This document shows positions 18,509 through 27,519 of a stretch of 64,000 nucleotides of DNA, in pieces. The notes below the pieces were generated by a model. The model worked only from the letters and a program-made list of their open reading frames with translations, ran no database searches and had not been told where the DNA came from. The first letter of the stretch is position 1. Each line of letters begins with the position of its first letter. This DNA comes from Terrirubrum flagellatum (GTDB lineage Bacteria > Pseudomonadota > Alphaproteobacteria > Rhizobiales > Beijerinckiaceae): contig NZ_CP091851.1 of assembly GCF_022059845.1 (NCBI RefSeq), forward strand, positions 2,418,001-2,482,000, in the 5' to 3' direction. The position numbers and the translations under genes were made by a program.

Positions 18509-18880
18509 ATGGGAAAACCTGACATTATTACGACTCCGAGCGGGGATCGCATGGCGATCCTGCCCCTCGCCGACTATGAGCGCCTTGTCGAGGCGGCCGA
18601 AGAGGCGGTCGATGTTCGCGCATATGACTCGGCGAAGAGGCGCCTCGCCAGCGGCGAGGAGGAACTGCTTCCCGCCGCCTTTGCGGATCGAATCATTGAC
18701 GGCGAGCCCGCGATCAAGGTTTGGCGCGAATATCGCAAAATGAGCGCGCGTGCGCTTGCGGCCGAGATCGGGGTGAGCGCGCCCTTCCTCAGTCAAATCG
18801 AAAATGGCCAGCGCGAGGGGAGTTTTGAGACAATGAAAAAAATTGCTGCGGCGCTCAACGTGGCCCTGGATGATTTGTGA
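18509..18880 (+). CDS. Xre-family antitoxin with an extended N-terminus
   Basis: Partner of the preceding RelE/ParE toxin. The C-terminal half is a helix-turn-helix (VWREYRKMSARALAAEIGVSAPFLSQIENGQREGSFETMKKIAAAL), expected to bind the operon promoter. The N-terminal 60 residues (PSGDRMAILPLADYERLVEAAEE) resemble the antitoxin part of Phd/YefM-like or HigA-type proteins and would neutralise the toxin. The order toxin first, antitoxin second is the HigBA arrangement. 123 residues. Confidence 0.85.
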   Translation: MGKPDIITTPSGDRMAILPLADYERLVEAAEEAVDVRAYDSAKRRLASGEEELLPAAFADRIIDGEPAIKVWREYRKMSARALAAEIGVSAPFLSQIENGQREGSFETMKKIAAALNVALDDL

Positions 18881-19055
18881 GGACGCCACGCAGCGGCAGT
18901 CCTCGCTTGCGGAATCGCAGGCTTTGAGGGCGCGCCACCCCTGAAATTTCATCCCGCGGCGATCAGGACCTCAGATCAATGCCCCAACGTCCGCGTTGCA
19001 ATCGCCGAGCCGCGTCCTACATTGCCGCCGGTTTCGGCGGACGGAACATGGTTTC

Positions 19056-19556
19056 ATGAGAGGCGATTTTCACGACACGCTCTGGTCGACGCGCCGCAAG
19101 CGCGCGCAGACTGAGGGTCCTGACGCGCTCTCCGCGCCAATCGATGACCTCGGCGACACACAGACGCTCGTCGCGCGCGCCTGCGCGTTCGGCTTTGATT
19201 TCCTGTTCATCGCGCTGATCGGGGTCGCGATCTTCGTGCTCGTAGCTTTCAGCGGGATATTCACCTTCGGCCTGTCATGGCTTGCGCTGCCGCTGGTGTT
19301 TCCCCTGACCGCGTTCTTTTACAATGCATTCACCATGTCGGGACCGGGACATGGCACCTGGGGCATGCGCGCCATGGGACTTGAGGCGATCGACGTGTTC
19401 GGGAGGCCGCTCGACTTCCTCGTCGCGGGCGCCCATGCGGTGCTGTTCTATGTCAGTATGACGTTCCCGCCCGTGTTGCTGGTCGGACTTTTCAACAGCC
19501 AGCATCGCCTGCTGCACGATTTCGCGACAGGCGTGGTGATCAGGAAGCGACCCTGA
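19056..19556 (+). CDS. RDD-family membrane protein
   Basis: Protein of 166 residues with the RDD membrane domain. TLVARACAFGFDFLFIALIGVAIFV carries the first helix with Arg and Asp. Further segments are FGLSWLALPLVFPLTAFFYNAF and VAGAHAVLFYVSMTFPPVLLVGL. GHGTWGMRAMGLEAIDVFGRPL between them is the conserved loop. The C-terminus NSQHRLLHDFATGVVIRKRP is typical. The ATG at 19056 has GGAC upstream. RDD proteins are of largely unknown or transport-related function. Convergent with the EF-hand gene. Confidence 0.85.
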   Translation: MRGDFHDTLWSTRRKRAQTEGPDALSAPIDDLGDTQTLVARACAFGFDFLFIALIGVAIFVLVAFSGIFTFGLSWLALPLVFPLTAFFYNAFTMSGPGHGTWGMRAMGLEAIDVFGRPLDFLVAGAHAVLFYVSMTFPPVLLVGLFNSQHRLLHDFATGVVIRKRP

Positions 19557-19582
19557 ACGTCACAACGCCCGGCTCAAGCGGC

Positions 19583-20032
19583 TTATTGCGAAGACCCTTC
19601 ATGCTCCAAAGCTGCGCCGGAGGCTTCGTCGGTCGATTTCGGCGCGCCCGCCGTCGCCCAGCCCGGCCGCGTGCGGCGGAAGAACGGATCCTCGGCGAAT
19701 TGCATCTTGGTCAGTCGCCCCGCCTGTCCGACATCGAGCTGCCGGAAGGTCTTGGCGGCGTAGGTCTTCCAGGTGAGCGGGCTGCGACGGCGCGCCGTCG
19801 TCCTGTACCATTGCAAATATTCAGCGCGGGAGACGGAATTGTCGCGATTGCGATCGGCGAGCTTGAACATGCGGTCCACACGCGCCGCCTTGCGCGCAGC
19901 GACGTCGCTCGGGGCGCGATCAAGCTGACGCGCCGGCGCAGGTTTTGTTTGCTGCGCAAGCGCAGGCGCTCCCGCAACCACCATGAGGATCGCGGCGCCC
20001 GCCGCAGCCCATCCGCGCAATATCGTCATCAT
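19583..20032 (-). CDS. Secreted EF-hand protein
   Basis: Small exported protein of 149 residues. MMTILRGWAAAGAAILMVVAGAPALAQQ is a Sec signal. KLADRNRDNSVSRAEYLQWY is a canonical EF-hand loop with Asp/Asn at positions 1, 3 and 5 and Glu at 12, and a second degenerate hand (FRQLDVGQAGRLTKMQF) follows. It likely binds calcium in the periplasm. GAGAAGGGCGAG precedes the start. It is divergent from parC. No further function can be assigned. Confidence 0.78.
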   Translation of the reverse strand: MMTILRGWAAAGAAILMVVAGAPALAQQTKPAPARQLDRAPSDVAARKAARVDRMFKLADRNRDNSVSRAEYLQWYRTTARRRSPLTWKTYAAKTFRQLDVGQAGRLTKMQFAEDPFFRRTRPGWATAGAPKSTDEASGAALEHEGSSQ

Positions 20033-20176
20033 CTCGCCCTTCTCGGAAGGACGCTTCGCGCAGGAATATGGCGAGGCCGGGGCGTTCACGCCCTCACGGG
20101 TTTCGTAGCGGCATGCCCGGTTTTTGCGCAAGTCGCGTGAATGGACACGAATCACCCCCCGCGCTAGCGCCTCCAA

Positions 20177-22423
20177 ATGGGTAAAAGAGTCGATCCGCCG
20201 ACGGGCGGCAATGTCGAGGCGATCAATCTGCGGGAGGCGCTGGAAGAGCGCTATCTCGCCTACGCCCTGTCCACGATCATGGGCCGCGCGCTGCCGGACG
20301 CCCGCGACGGGCTGAAGCCGGTTCATCGCCGCATCATCTATGGCATGCGGCTGCTCCGGCTCGATCCCGGCGCAGCGTTCAAGAAATGCGCGAAGATCGT
20401 CGGCGACGTGATGGGCGGCTTCCACCCCCATGGCGATCAGGCGATCTATGACGCGCTGGTTCGTCTCGCCCAGGATTTCGCCACGCGCTATCCGCTCGTC
20501 GACGGCCAGGGCAATTTCGGCAACATCGACGGCGATAATCCGGCCGCCTATCGCTACACCGAAGCGCGCATGACCGACGTCGCGCGCCTTCTCCATGAAG
20601 GCATCGACGAGGACGCGGTCGACTTCCGTCCGAACTATGACGGCCAGTCGGGAGAGCCTTCGGTCATGCCGGCGGCTTTTCCGAACATGCTCGCCAATGG
20701 CGCGCAGGGCATCGCCGTCGGCATGGCGACCTCAATCCCTCCGCACAACCTTGCGGAACTCTGCGACGCCGCGCTCTATCTCATCACCCATCGCAACACG
20801 CCGTCGGACAAGCTGCTGAATTTCGTGCAGGGGCCGGATTTCCCGACCGGCGGCGTGATTGTCGATTCCCGCGAAAGCATCGCGGACGCCTATCGCACCG
20901 GCCGCGGCGGCTTCCGCGTGCGCGCGCGCTGGACGAAGGAAGAGACCGCGCGCGGCGGCTGGCAGATCGTCGTCACCGAGATTCCATGGCTCGTCAGCAA
21001 GTCGCGGTTGATCGAGAAGCTTGCGGAGCTCATCAACGAGAAGAAGCTGCCGCTTCTCGCCGACGTGCGCGATGAATCCGCCGAGGATGTGCGGATCGTG
21101 CTCGAGCCGCGCGCGCGCACCGTCGATCCGACGCTGATGATGGAATCGCTGTTCCGCCTGACGGAGCTGGAAAGCCGCATCTCGCTCAACATGAACGTGC
21201 TCGTCGACGGCGTCGTCCCGCGCGTGATCGGTCTTTCCGAAGCGCTGCAGGTCTGGCTCGACCATCGCCGCGTCGTGCTGCAGCGGCGGTCGCGCCATCG
21301 TCTCGGCCAGATCGACAAGCGGCTCGAAATCCTGCGCGGGCTGCTGATCGTCTATCTCGATCTCGATCGCGTCATCAAGATCATCCGCGAGGAGGATGAG
21401 CCGAAGGAAGAGCTGATGCGCGCCTTCACGCTCAGCGAAATCCAGGCGAACGCGATCCTCGACACGCGCCTGCGCGCGCTGCGCAAACTGGAGGAGATGG
21501 CTCTCAAGAAAGAGCTCGACGACCTCACGAAGGAGAAGAGCGACATCGACGCGCTGCTCGCCTCCGAAGACAAGCAGTGGAAAATGATCAGCGTCGAGAT
21601 CCGCGACGTGAAGAAGCGCTTCGGCGGCGAGACCAAGCTCGGCAAACGCCGCACGACATTTGCCGACGCGCCTGACATCGGCGACATCAATCTCGACGAA
21701 GCGCTGGTCGAGCGCGAGCCGATCACCGTGGTCGTCTCGAAGAAGGGCTGGATCCGCGCGCTCAAGGGCCATGTGGACGATCTGTCGTCGCTCGCCTTCA
21801 AGGGCGACGATGCGCTCAATGTCGCATTCAAGACCGAGACGATCGCGAAGATCCTTGTCTTCGCCTCGAACGGCAAATGCTACACGCTTGATGCGGCGAA
21901 GCTGCCGGGCGGGCGCGGCTATGGCGATCCGATTTCGCTGATGGTCGATGTCGAGGCGGGCGTCGAGTTCGTCGCGTCGATGCCCTATGAAGCCGGCGCC
22001 AAGCTGCTCGTCGCGAGCTATCAGTGCCGCGGTTTCGTCACGCCGACCGACGAGATCATCGCCAACACGCGCAAGGGCAAGAATGTGCTCGGCGTCGATG
22101 AAGGCGACCGGCTCGTCGTCGTCGCCCCTGCCGCTGGCGACCATGTCGCCGTCATCGGCGAGAACCGCAAGATGCTCGTCTTCCCGCTCGCCGAAATTCC
22201 GGAGATGGCGCGCGGCAAGGGCGTACGCTTGCAGAAATATCGCGATGGCGGCCTCTCGGACGCGCGCGTCTTCGCGATGAAGGAAGGCCTGACCTGGCAG
22301 GACAGCGCCGGCCGCACCTTCACGGTCGGAAAGCCCGATCTCAAGGACTGGATCGGCGCGCGCGGCGACGCCGGCCGCCTGCCGCCGAAGGGATTTCCGA
22401 AAAGCAATAAATTCTCGGGATAA
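20177..22423 (+). CDS. parC: DNA topoisomerase IV subunit A
   Basis: Breakage-rejoining subunit that decatenates chromosomes together with ParE. The 748-residue protein has the N-terminal winged-helix/tower domain with the catalytic tyrosine in YRYTEARM (about Y127) and a beta-propeller C-terminus. The quinolone region reads [12 protein letters not shown], so the position of E. coli ParC Ser80 is Gln and Glu84 is Asp; as far as I recall this is the usual alphaproteobacterial state. It ends [13 protein letters not shown]. The start [10 protein letters not shown] at 20177 fits the family N-terminus. Confidence 0.96.
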   Translation: MGKRVDPPTGGNVEAINLREALEERYLAYALSTIMGRALPDARDGLKPVHRRIIYGMRLLRLDPGAAFKKCAKIVGDVMGGFHPHGDQAIYDALVRLAQDFATRYPLVDGQGNFGNIDGDNPAAYRYTEARMTDVARLLHEGIDEDAVDFRPNYDGQSGEPSVMPAAFPNMLANGAQGIAVGMATSIPPHNLAELCDAALYLITHRNTPSDKLLNFVQGPDFPTGGVIVDSRESIADAYRTGRGGFRVRARWTKEETARGGWQIVVTEIPWLVSKSRLIEKLAELINEKKLPLLADVRDESAEDVRIVLEPRARTVDPTLMMESLFRLTELESRISLNMNVLVDGVVPRVIGLSEALQVWLDHRRVVLQRRSRHRLGQIDKRLEILRGLLIVYLDLDRVIKIIREEDEPKEELMRAFTLSEIQANAILDTRLRALRKLEEMALKKELDDLTKEKSDIDALLASEDKQWKMISVEIRDVKKRFGGETKLGKRRTTFADAPDIGDINLDEALVEREPITVVVSKKGWIRALKGHVDDLSSLAFKGDDALNVAFKTETIAKILVFASNGKCYTLDAAKLPGGRGYGDPISLMVDVEAGVEFVASMPYEAGAKLLVASYQCRGFVTPTDEIIANTRKGKNVLGVDEGDRLVVVAPAAGDHVAVIGENRKMLVFPLAEIPEMARGKGVRLQKYRDGGLSDARVFAMKEGLTWQDSAGRTFTVGKPDLKDWIGARGDAGRLPPKGFPKSNKFSG

Positions 22424-22432
22424 GCGGTTTCA

Positions 22433-23203
22433 ATGGCGCGGCGCAGCGGGAATCTCACAAAGCTCCCTGCGCCCTATCTCAAGCGCATTTGGTTGGCTCC
22501 GGACCGCGTCGCGGACTGGACGCCCTATCCCTTCTGCCTGCCATTGTTCAAAGATCGTGACTTCGAGCTGGTTTTCGACAAGGCGATCACGATTGTCGTC
22601 GGCGAGAATGGAACCGGAAAATCAACCCTGCTTGAAGCGATCGCCGGTCTTGCCGGCTATGACGAGGCCGGCGGCGGCAAGGGCTACATGCCTGTCGACC
22701 ACTCGAATGCGATAGACAAGAGCGGCGTCTCGCTTTCCGTCGCGCTGAGGGCGTCGTGGCTGCCAAAGATTACTCAAGGATGGTTCTTCCGCGCGGAAAG
22801 TTTCTTCTCGGTTGCGCGCTATCTCGACGAGGCGGCTCGAGAGCCTGGAGGCGGCCCGCCACCCGATTTCCTTTCGCATTCTCACGGCGAAGGATTCCTG
22901 AGATTCTTTGAAGAGCGCTGTCAGCGTCAGGGGTTCTTCATCTTCGACGAGCCGGAGAGCGCGCTGTCGCCGATGCGTCAGATCGAATTTTTGAAGCTGC
23001 TGCGCCGTATGGATCGTTCGGAAAAATGCCAAGTGCTCATGGCCACGCATTCGCCGCTCCTGATGGCGTGCCCGAACGCGACGCTGTTCAAGCTTACGAA
23101 GTACGGCGTCGAGCGGGTGAAGCTCGATCAAATCGAACATTTCCGGGTCATGCGGGAGTTTTTCCTCGACCCCGATATGTTTGTCGATTCAATGCTCGAT
23201 TGA
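22433..23203 (+). CDS. Predicted ATPase of the ABC/SMC-like class (COG3910 type)
   Basis: Soluble ATPase of 256 residues. Walker A is VGENGTGKSTLLEAIAG and Walker B FFIFDEPESALSPMRQIEFL, with a switch-like MATHSPLLM. The ABC signature is replaced by LSHSHGEGFLRFF, the pattern of the COG3910 predicted ATPases often annotated as AAA_21/AAA_15. No membrane or binding-protein partner is adjacent. It starts 9 bases after the parC stop, so it may be co-transcribed. Role unknown. Confidence 0.85.
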   Translation: MARRSGNLTKLPAPYLKRIWLAPDRVADWTPYPFCLPLFKDRDFELVFDKAITIVVGENGTGKSTLLEAIAGLAGYDEAGGGKGYMPVDHSNAIDKSGVSLSVALRASWLPKITQGWFFRAESFFSVARYLDEAAREPGGGPPPDFLSHSHGEGFLRFFEERCQRQGFFIFDEPESALSPMRQIEFLKLLRRMDRSEKCQVLMATHSPLLMACPNATLFKLTKYGVERVKLDQIEHFRVMREFFLDPDMFVDSMLD

Positions 23204-23278
23204 GAACCATGCTCACTCGACTACGGCGACATGGCGTCGCCATGAATTGGCGGCAGCGCTCGCAGAGATAGGCTGGAT

Positions 23279-24042
23279 ATGAAAAGCTTTGATACCGGCT
23301 TTCGTGGAGCCGCGCTTCGCTATCACGATCTTCCCGGCGACAGCGCGCCGCTCATTTTCATTCACGGACTGCGCTGCGCGTCGTCCTGCGATTATCCCGA
23401 GATCGCAGCCGATCCGGCGTTGCGCGGACGTCGCATGCTGCTTGTCGATCTGCTCGGCGCAGGTTTCAGCGACCGGCCGACAGATTTCGGCTATGCGGTG
23501 TCCGATCACGCGCAAACGGTCGCAGCGCTTGTTCAAGAGCTCGGCTTTGCTTCGGTCGATCTCTTCGGCCACAGCATGGGGGAGCCGTCGCGATCGCGAC
23601 TGCGACGCTGCTTGGCCCTCGCCTCGATCGTCTTGTGCTGAGCGAATCCAATCTCGATGCTGGCGGCGGCGCCGGAAGCCGCAAGATCGCGGCCTGGGCG
23701 GAAGCCGACTATGTCACGCGCGGCCATGAGGAGACCGTTCGCGGCGCCCGAGCCGATGGCAATGGGACATGGGCGGCTTCCCTGTCCCTCTGGACGCCTC
23801 TCGCGGCGCATCGGGCGGCGACCTGCCTCGTCGTCGGTGAAACGCCTTCCTGGCGCGAGCAGCTCTACGCGCTCACCATCCCCCCCACGATGATCTTCGG
23901 CGAGAAGACGTTGCCGCATCCCGATTTCGATCGATTGCCGGGCAATGGCGTGAAGGTCTCGGTCGTCGCCAACGCCGGCCATTCCATGGCGTGGGAGAAT
24001 CCCTCGGGCGTCGCAGCCGCTATTGCGCAGGCGCTTGCGTAA
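23279..24042 (+). pseudogene. Alpha/beta-hydrolase gene split by a single-base frameshift
   Basis: Two frames encode one alpha/beta hydrolase. The first (23279-23641) gives the N-terminal half up to the nucleophile elbow VDLFGHSMG, then drifts out of frame. The second (to 24042) gives the rest, including TMIFGEKTLPHPDFDR and the histidine loop NAGHSMAW. Adding one G to the five-G run at 23578-23582 restores GHSMGGAVAIATATLLGPRLDRLVLSE exactly. All catalytic residues are therefore present but in different frames. It is either a fresh null mutation, a sequencing error in a homopolymer, or a phase-variable tract; the sequence alone cannot decide. Confidence 0.85.
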
Positions 24043-24163
24043 ATATCACGTCAGGCGGTTTTGACGGCGTCTCTGCAAGGTCGCTTTTGCAACGCAGGGG
24101 CTGGCGATGCGGCGTCGGAAGGCGCACATCACGGGCGAACCAATTCCGCGGGAGTTCGCGCCC

Positions 24164-24691
24164 ATGTCCGCCACGCTCGAAAAGGCCGCCGCCGAGGCGA
24201 CGAGCACGCCGATCCATCCCCAGACGCGGATCGGCCACATCCATCTCAAGGTCGCCGATCTCGATCGCGCCATCGCCTTCTATAGCGGCGTGCTCGGCTT
24301 CGAACTCACCCAGCGCTACGGCGCTCAGGCGGCGTTCCTGTCCGCCGGCGGCTATCACCACCATATCGGCCTCAACACCTGGGAGAGCAAAGGCGCCCGT
24401 CCGCCCGCGCCGGGAACGACGGGCCTCTATCACACGGCCATTCTCTATCCGACGCGGGCTGCGCTCGCCGACGCCTTCCGTCGCCTGATCAAGGCCGGCA
24501 TCCAGCTCGACGGCGCCAGCGATCACGGCGTCAGCGAAGCGCTCTATCTCAGCGACCCCGATCAGAACGGCGTTGAACTTTACTGGGACAAGCCGCGCGA
24601 GCAGTGGCCCTACGACGCCGACGGCCATCTCAAGATGGTGACGCAGCGGCTCGATCTACAAAGCTTGCTGGCCGAGCCGCCACTCGTCTGA
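24164..24691 (+). CDS. VOC-family dioxygenase/glyoxalase-like protein
   Basis: Vicinal-oxygen-chelate protein of 175 residues: TRIGHIHLKVADLDRAIAFYSGVLGFEL, then YHHHIGLNTWES, GLYHTAILYPTRAALADAF and SDPDQNGVELYWDKP. The His, His and Glu positions match the metal ligands of CatE/glyoxalase-like enzymes. The start MSATLEK at 24164 has GGGAG upstream; the frame extends to 24107 without a better signal. Substrate unknown; possibly a catechol-like or lactoylglutathione-like compound. Confidence 0.85.
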   Translation: MSATLEKAAAEATSTPIHPQTRIGHIHLKVADLDRAIAFYSGVLGFELTQRYGAQAAFLSAGGYHHHIGLNTWESKGARPPAPGTTGLYHTAILYPTRAALADAFRRLIKAGIQLDGASDHGVSEALYLSDPDQNGVELYWDKPREQWPYDADGHLKMVTQRLDLQSLLAEPPLV

Positions 24692-24698
24692 GCGGCCG

Positions 24699-25226
24699 TC
24701 AGGCCGAAGCTGAACGCAGCGCCCTCACCCACGCCTGCTGCTCCGTCGTCTCGATGGTTCCCGGCCGCGCCTCGCGGACCGCGGCGATGGCTTCGCGCGG
24801 TTGAAGACTGCGCTCGACGAGGATCATTGCGGCGACCGTTCCGGTGCGGCCAAGGCCCGCGCGGCAATGAATGGCGATCGCCTCGCCGCGATCGAGACGG
24901 GCGTGAATTCCGCGCCCCTCTTCGCGCCAGCGCGCAAGAAACGCCGTATCCGGCGTCGAGAAATCCGCGATCGGGAGGTGAAGCCAGGCGAGCCCGGCCC
25001 GGGCCGCGACGGCCCCTAGATCGGGGACGCCGAAAGCGTCGAGCATCGCCGTCTCGACAAGGGTGATCATCGCGGTCGCGCCGGCGGCGGACAGCGCGGC
25101 CGTTCCCGCTTCGATCGCCGCGCGCCGATCGAACGGCGCCACACGGCGCGCCAGCAGGCCGGGAAAAGACGAGAGCAGCAATTCCCCGCCGCGCGGACAT
25201 TCAAGCCGATCGAAATCAGTTTCCAA
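24699..25226 (-). CDS. Dual-specificity-type protein phosphatase
   Basis: Cysteine-dependent phosphatase of 175 residues. The signature HCRAGLGRTG (Cys about 121, Arg about 127) is the HCx5R P-loop of the PTP/DSP superfamily. LHLPIADFSTPD upstream supplies the probable general-acid aspartate. No signal peptide, so cytosolic. It is convergent with the VOC gene, 7 bases apart. The substrate could be a protein or a small phosphate ester. Confidence 0.87.
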   Translation of the reverse strand: METDFDRLECPRGGELLLSSFPGLLARRVAPFDRRAAIEAGTAALSAAGATAMITLVETAMLDAFGVPDLGAVAARAGLAWLHLPIADFSTPDTAFLARWREEGRGIHARLDRGEAIAIHCRAGLGRTGTVAAMILVERSLQPREAIAAVREARPGTIETTEQQAWVRALRSASA

Positions 25227-25643
25227 CGCGCGCCTCCCGCGCCATCCCGCGCCCGTCCGCCGCAGAGCCGGACGGAATCACGATGGCGGATGCGCGGCAA
25301 CCGGCGGCGACGCCCTCGACTGCGAGCCGGCGCGGCTGCTTCATGTCGCGTCCGGAACGTTTCATGAACATAGTTGACGAGCGTCACGCTCCATGATAGG
25401 AATTAATTCACGATGGCGAACTGCGCCGATGACAAGCCGAGGAGGAAGGCGCGGACGCAATCGCGACCTCATAAATCCGCTGCGGCCAGGCAGCCGTCCG
25501 CTTCACCTGCCGCCGCTGCGTGAAGCATGCCGCGCTCGGGTGCGCCATCACACTGCGCCAAGATCGCCATCGTCATTTTATCGCGGCTTGCGAAATCATC
25601 GCGTGTCGCGCGATCCGCCTTCCCCCATCATGATGGACAGCTC
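25227..25643. other. 417-base gap before the secreted protein gene
   Basis: No convincing gene. It contains TGACG-AG-CGTCA (25375-25386), a perfect inverted repeat within TTGACGAGCGTCAC that is one base off the FNR/FixK half-site pattern. A 36-codon frame at 25413-25523 encodes a basic Ala/Pro/Arg-rich peptide and has AGGAA about 14 bases upstream; I regard it as weak. Confidence 0.4.
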
Positions 25644-26621
25644 ATGCGCCGCTACGTTCAGTTCGCTTTCGCCATAGCGCTGATCATCACCGCGCCTGTC
25701 TGCCGAGCTCAAGAGACCGTCACGCTCCCCGCCTTCACGCCTGTCATCGGCGCCAAGACAACATACGCGGTCCATCTCCAATCGACCTTCGAGTCCACGG
25801 GCGCATTTCCGATTCCGAAAACAACAAGCTACGGCGAATTCCGGCGATCCGTGACTGCTGCATCGAAGACGGATGACCGAATCGCGATGGTGTGGACGCT
25901 GAGCGCCGATCTCCCTGCGGCCGCCAACTCGTCGCCGGCGGGCGACTACATGCTGAATTATATCTACTGGCAATCGCTCACCTTCTGGAACGTGAAGGAG
26001 CTTGCGGTGGAAACGGATCTCGCCGGCCATCCGATGCGCCTTCCCGACTGGCCTCGCATCCGCGATGAGGCCGAGGCGAAGATCCGTCAGCAAATGGGAA
26101 CGGCGCCAGTTCAGCCCGACTCGGTTCTCGCCAAATTGCAGGCGATGTATGCGTCCAATCCACTCGTCCTCGTCGATATCCTGTTGCCGGAAACGACGGC
26201 GCTGGAGCGTGGACAGGCTGACGCGCCAGCGACTATCGCCATCGGGGTGGAATGGGAGGCCGAGCGTGTGAGCCGTATCAATGGCGTCGAGTTCACGGCT
26301 CGCACACGCTGGGCGATTGAACGCGTGGATCAGAAGGCGCAGACCGCCACCTACGCATGGACGGACGAGTTCGATCCGGCCGACATCGCGCGCGCCTTCA
26401 AACCGGCTCTCGACAACGAGATCGCTGCGCTCGGCGCCAAAAACGAAAACATTTTCGGAGACAGGCGGCGCGAGCTCGCGACCGCGACGATGAGCTCATA
26501 TGGCCGGGTCGAGGTCTCGCTGCGCGATGGGTCGATGGTCTCGGCGGAGGATATCAGGGAAAGCCGCGTCGGCCCCTATAAGACACAGGTCACGCTTCGT
26601 CTCGAAAAGCTGCCCGACTGA
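25644..26621 (+). CDS. Secreted protein of unknown function
   Basis: I recognise no family. The 325-residue precursor starts MRRYVQFAFAIALIITAPVCRAQ, a clear signal peptide. The mature part alternates predicted beta strands (VIGAKTTYAVHLQST, RIAMVWTLSADLP) with a helical central part (LPDWPRIRDEAEAKIRQQMGT), then more strands. The pattern is like lipid-binding or DUF-type periplasmic proteins. The stop codon at 26619-26621 directly abuts the stop of the convergent bpt gene, so no bases are left for a separate terminator. Confidence 0.75.
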   Translation: MRRYVQFAFAIALIITAPVCRAQETVTLPAFTPVIGAKTTYAVHLQSTFESTGAFPIPKTTSYGEFRRSVTAASKTDDRIAMVWTLSADLPAAANSSPAGDYMLNYIYWQSLTFWNVKELAVETDLAGHPMRLPDWPRIRDEAEAKIRQQMGTAPVQPDSVLAKLQAMYASNPLVLVDILLPETTALERGQADAPATIAIGVEWEAERVSRINGVEFTARTRWAIERVDQKAQTATYAWTDEFDPADIARAFKPALDNEIAALGAKNENIFGDRRRELATATMSSYGRVEVSLRDGSMVSAEDIRESRVGPYKTQVTLRLEKLPD

Positions 26622-27377
26622 TCAGTCGTTCGTCTCGAACCGCTCCCAGCCGGCGGCCATCAACCGCTCCTGCGGGAGGAAGCGCGCCTTGTAGGCCATC
26701 TTGCGCGAGCCTTCGACCCAGTAGCCGAGATAAAGATAGGGCAGCCCGCGCGCCCGCGCGCGCTCGATGTGATCGAGAATCATCCAGGTGCCGAGCGAGC
26801 GGTCGCCCTGTTCGGGATCATAGAAGGCGTAAACCATCGAGAGCCCGTCCGAGAGCGCATCGGTCAGCGCGACTGCGCGCAGCGGCCCGACCCCCCGTCC
26901 GGTCATGAAACTGTCCGGGCCGCGGCCGCGATATTCGATGATGCGGGTGTCGACATGGCTGTCCTCGACCATCATGGCGTAGTCGAGCACCGTCATGTCG
27001 GCCATACCGCCCTCGCTGTGACGGGCGTCGAGATAGGCGCGGAACAGGGAATACTGCTCCGAGCTCGGCCGGTTCTCCCGCTCGAAGCCAATGATGTCGC
27101 GGTTGCGCTCGATCAGCCGGCGCATGGTCCGGCCTGGCTTGAAATCGTCGACGCACACGCGCACCGAAATGCAGGCGCGGCAACGCTCGCAGGCGGGGCG
27201 GTAGGCGATGGTCTGGGAGCGGCGGAAGCCGCCATGGGTCAGCGCCTCGTTCAGCGCCGGCGCCCGCCCTCCGACCAGATGGGTGAACACCTTTCGCTCT
27301 TCTTGCCCCGCCAGATAGGGACAAGGCGACGGCGCGGTCAGGAAGAATTGTGGAGCGTCGCGCGGCTGGCTGGTCAC
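26622..27377 (-). CDS. bpt: Aspartate/glutamate leucyltransferase (Bpt, ATE1-like)
   Basis: Transfers leucine from leucyl-tRNA to proteins with N-terminal Asp or Glu, making them N-degron substrates for ClpS/ClpAP. The 251-residue protein has the N-terminal cysteine-bearing segment [22 protein letters not shown] and the [15 protein letters not shown] cluster. The GNAT-like C-terminal domain carries [15 protein letters not shown] and [19 protein letters not shown]. Length and motifs fit the bacterial ATE/Bpt family. It converges on the secreted protein gene without any gap. Confidence 0.93.
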   Translation of the reverse strand: MTSQPRDAPQFFLTAPSPCPYLAGQEERKVFTHLVGGRAPALNEALTHGGFRRSQTIAYRPACERCRACISVRVCVDDFKPGRTMRRLIERNRDIIGFERENRPSSEQYSLFRAYLDARHSEGGMADMTVLDYAMMVEDSHVDTRIIEYRGRGPDSFMTGRGVGPLRAVALTDALSDGLSMVYAFYDPEQGDRSLGTWMILDHIERARARGLPYLYLGYWVEGSRKMAYKARFLPQERLMAAGWERFETND

Positions 27378-27519
27378 GGACTGATCAATCCCTCGCGCTG
27401 GTTTGACGCGACGCTGGCCAAAGTTAGCAGCCGCTTCCGCTCCTGCAAGAGCGCCAAGCGGTTTACCGGACGCCGCGATTGTCGTTTGGCTTCCAGCATT
27501 CGTTCCTTACATCGGGGCG

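Noticed and set aside
20732-22144. 470-codon minus-strand frame opposite parC
   Set aside because: Shadow with typical repetitive Asp/Val/Glu composition.
25413-25523. 36-codon basic peptide gene
   Set aside because: Weak RBS spacing and low-complexity Ala/Pro/Arg content; kept only as a note in the gap entry.
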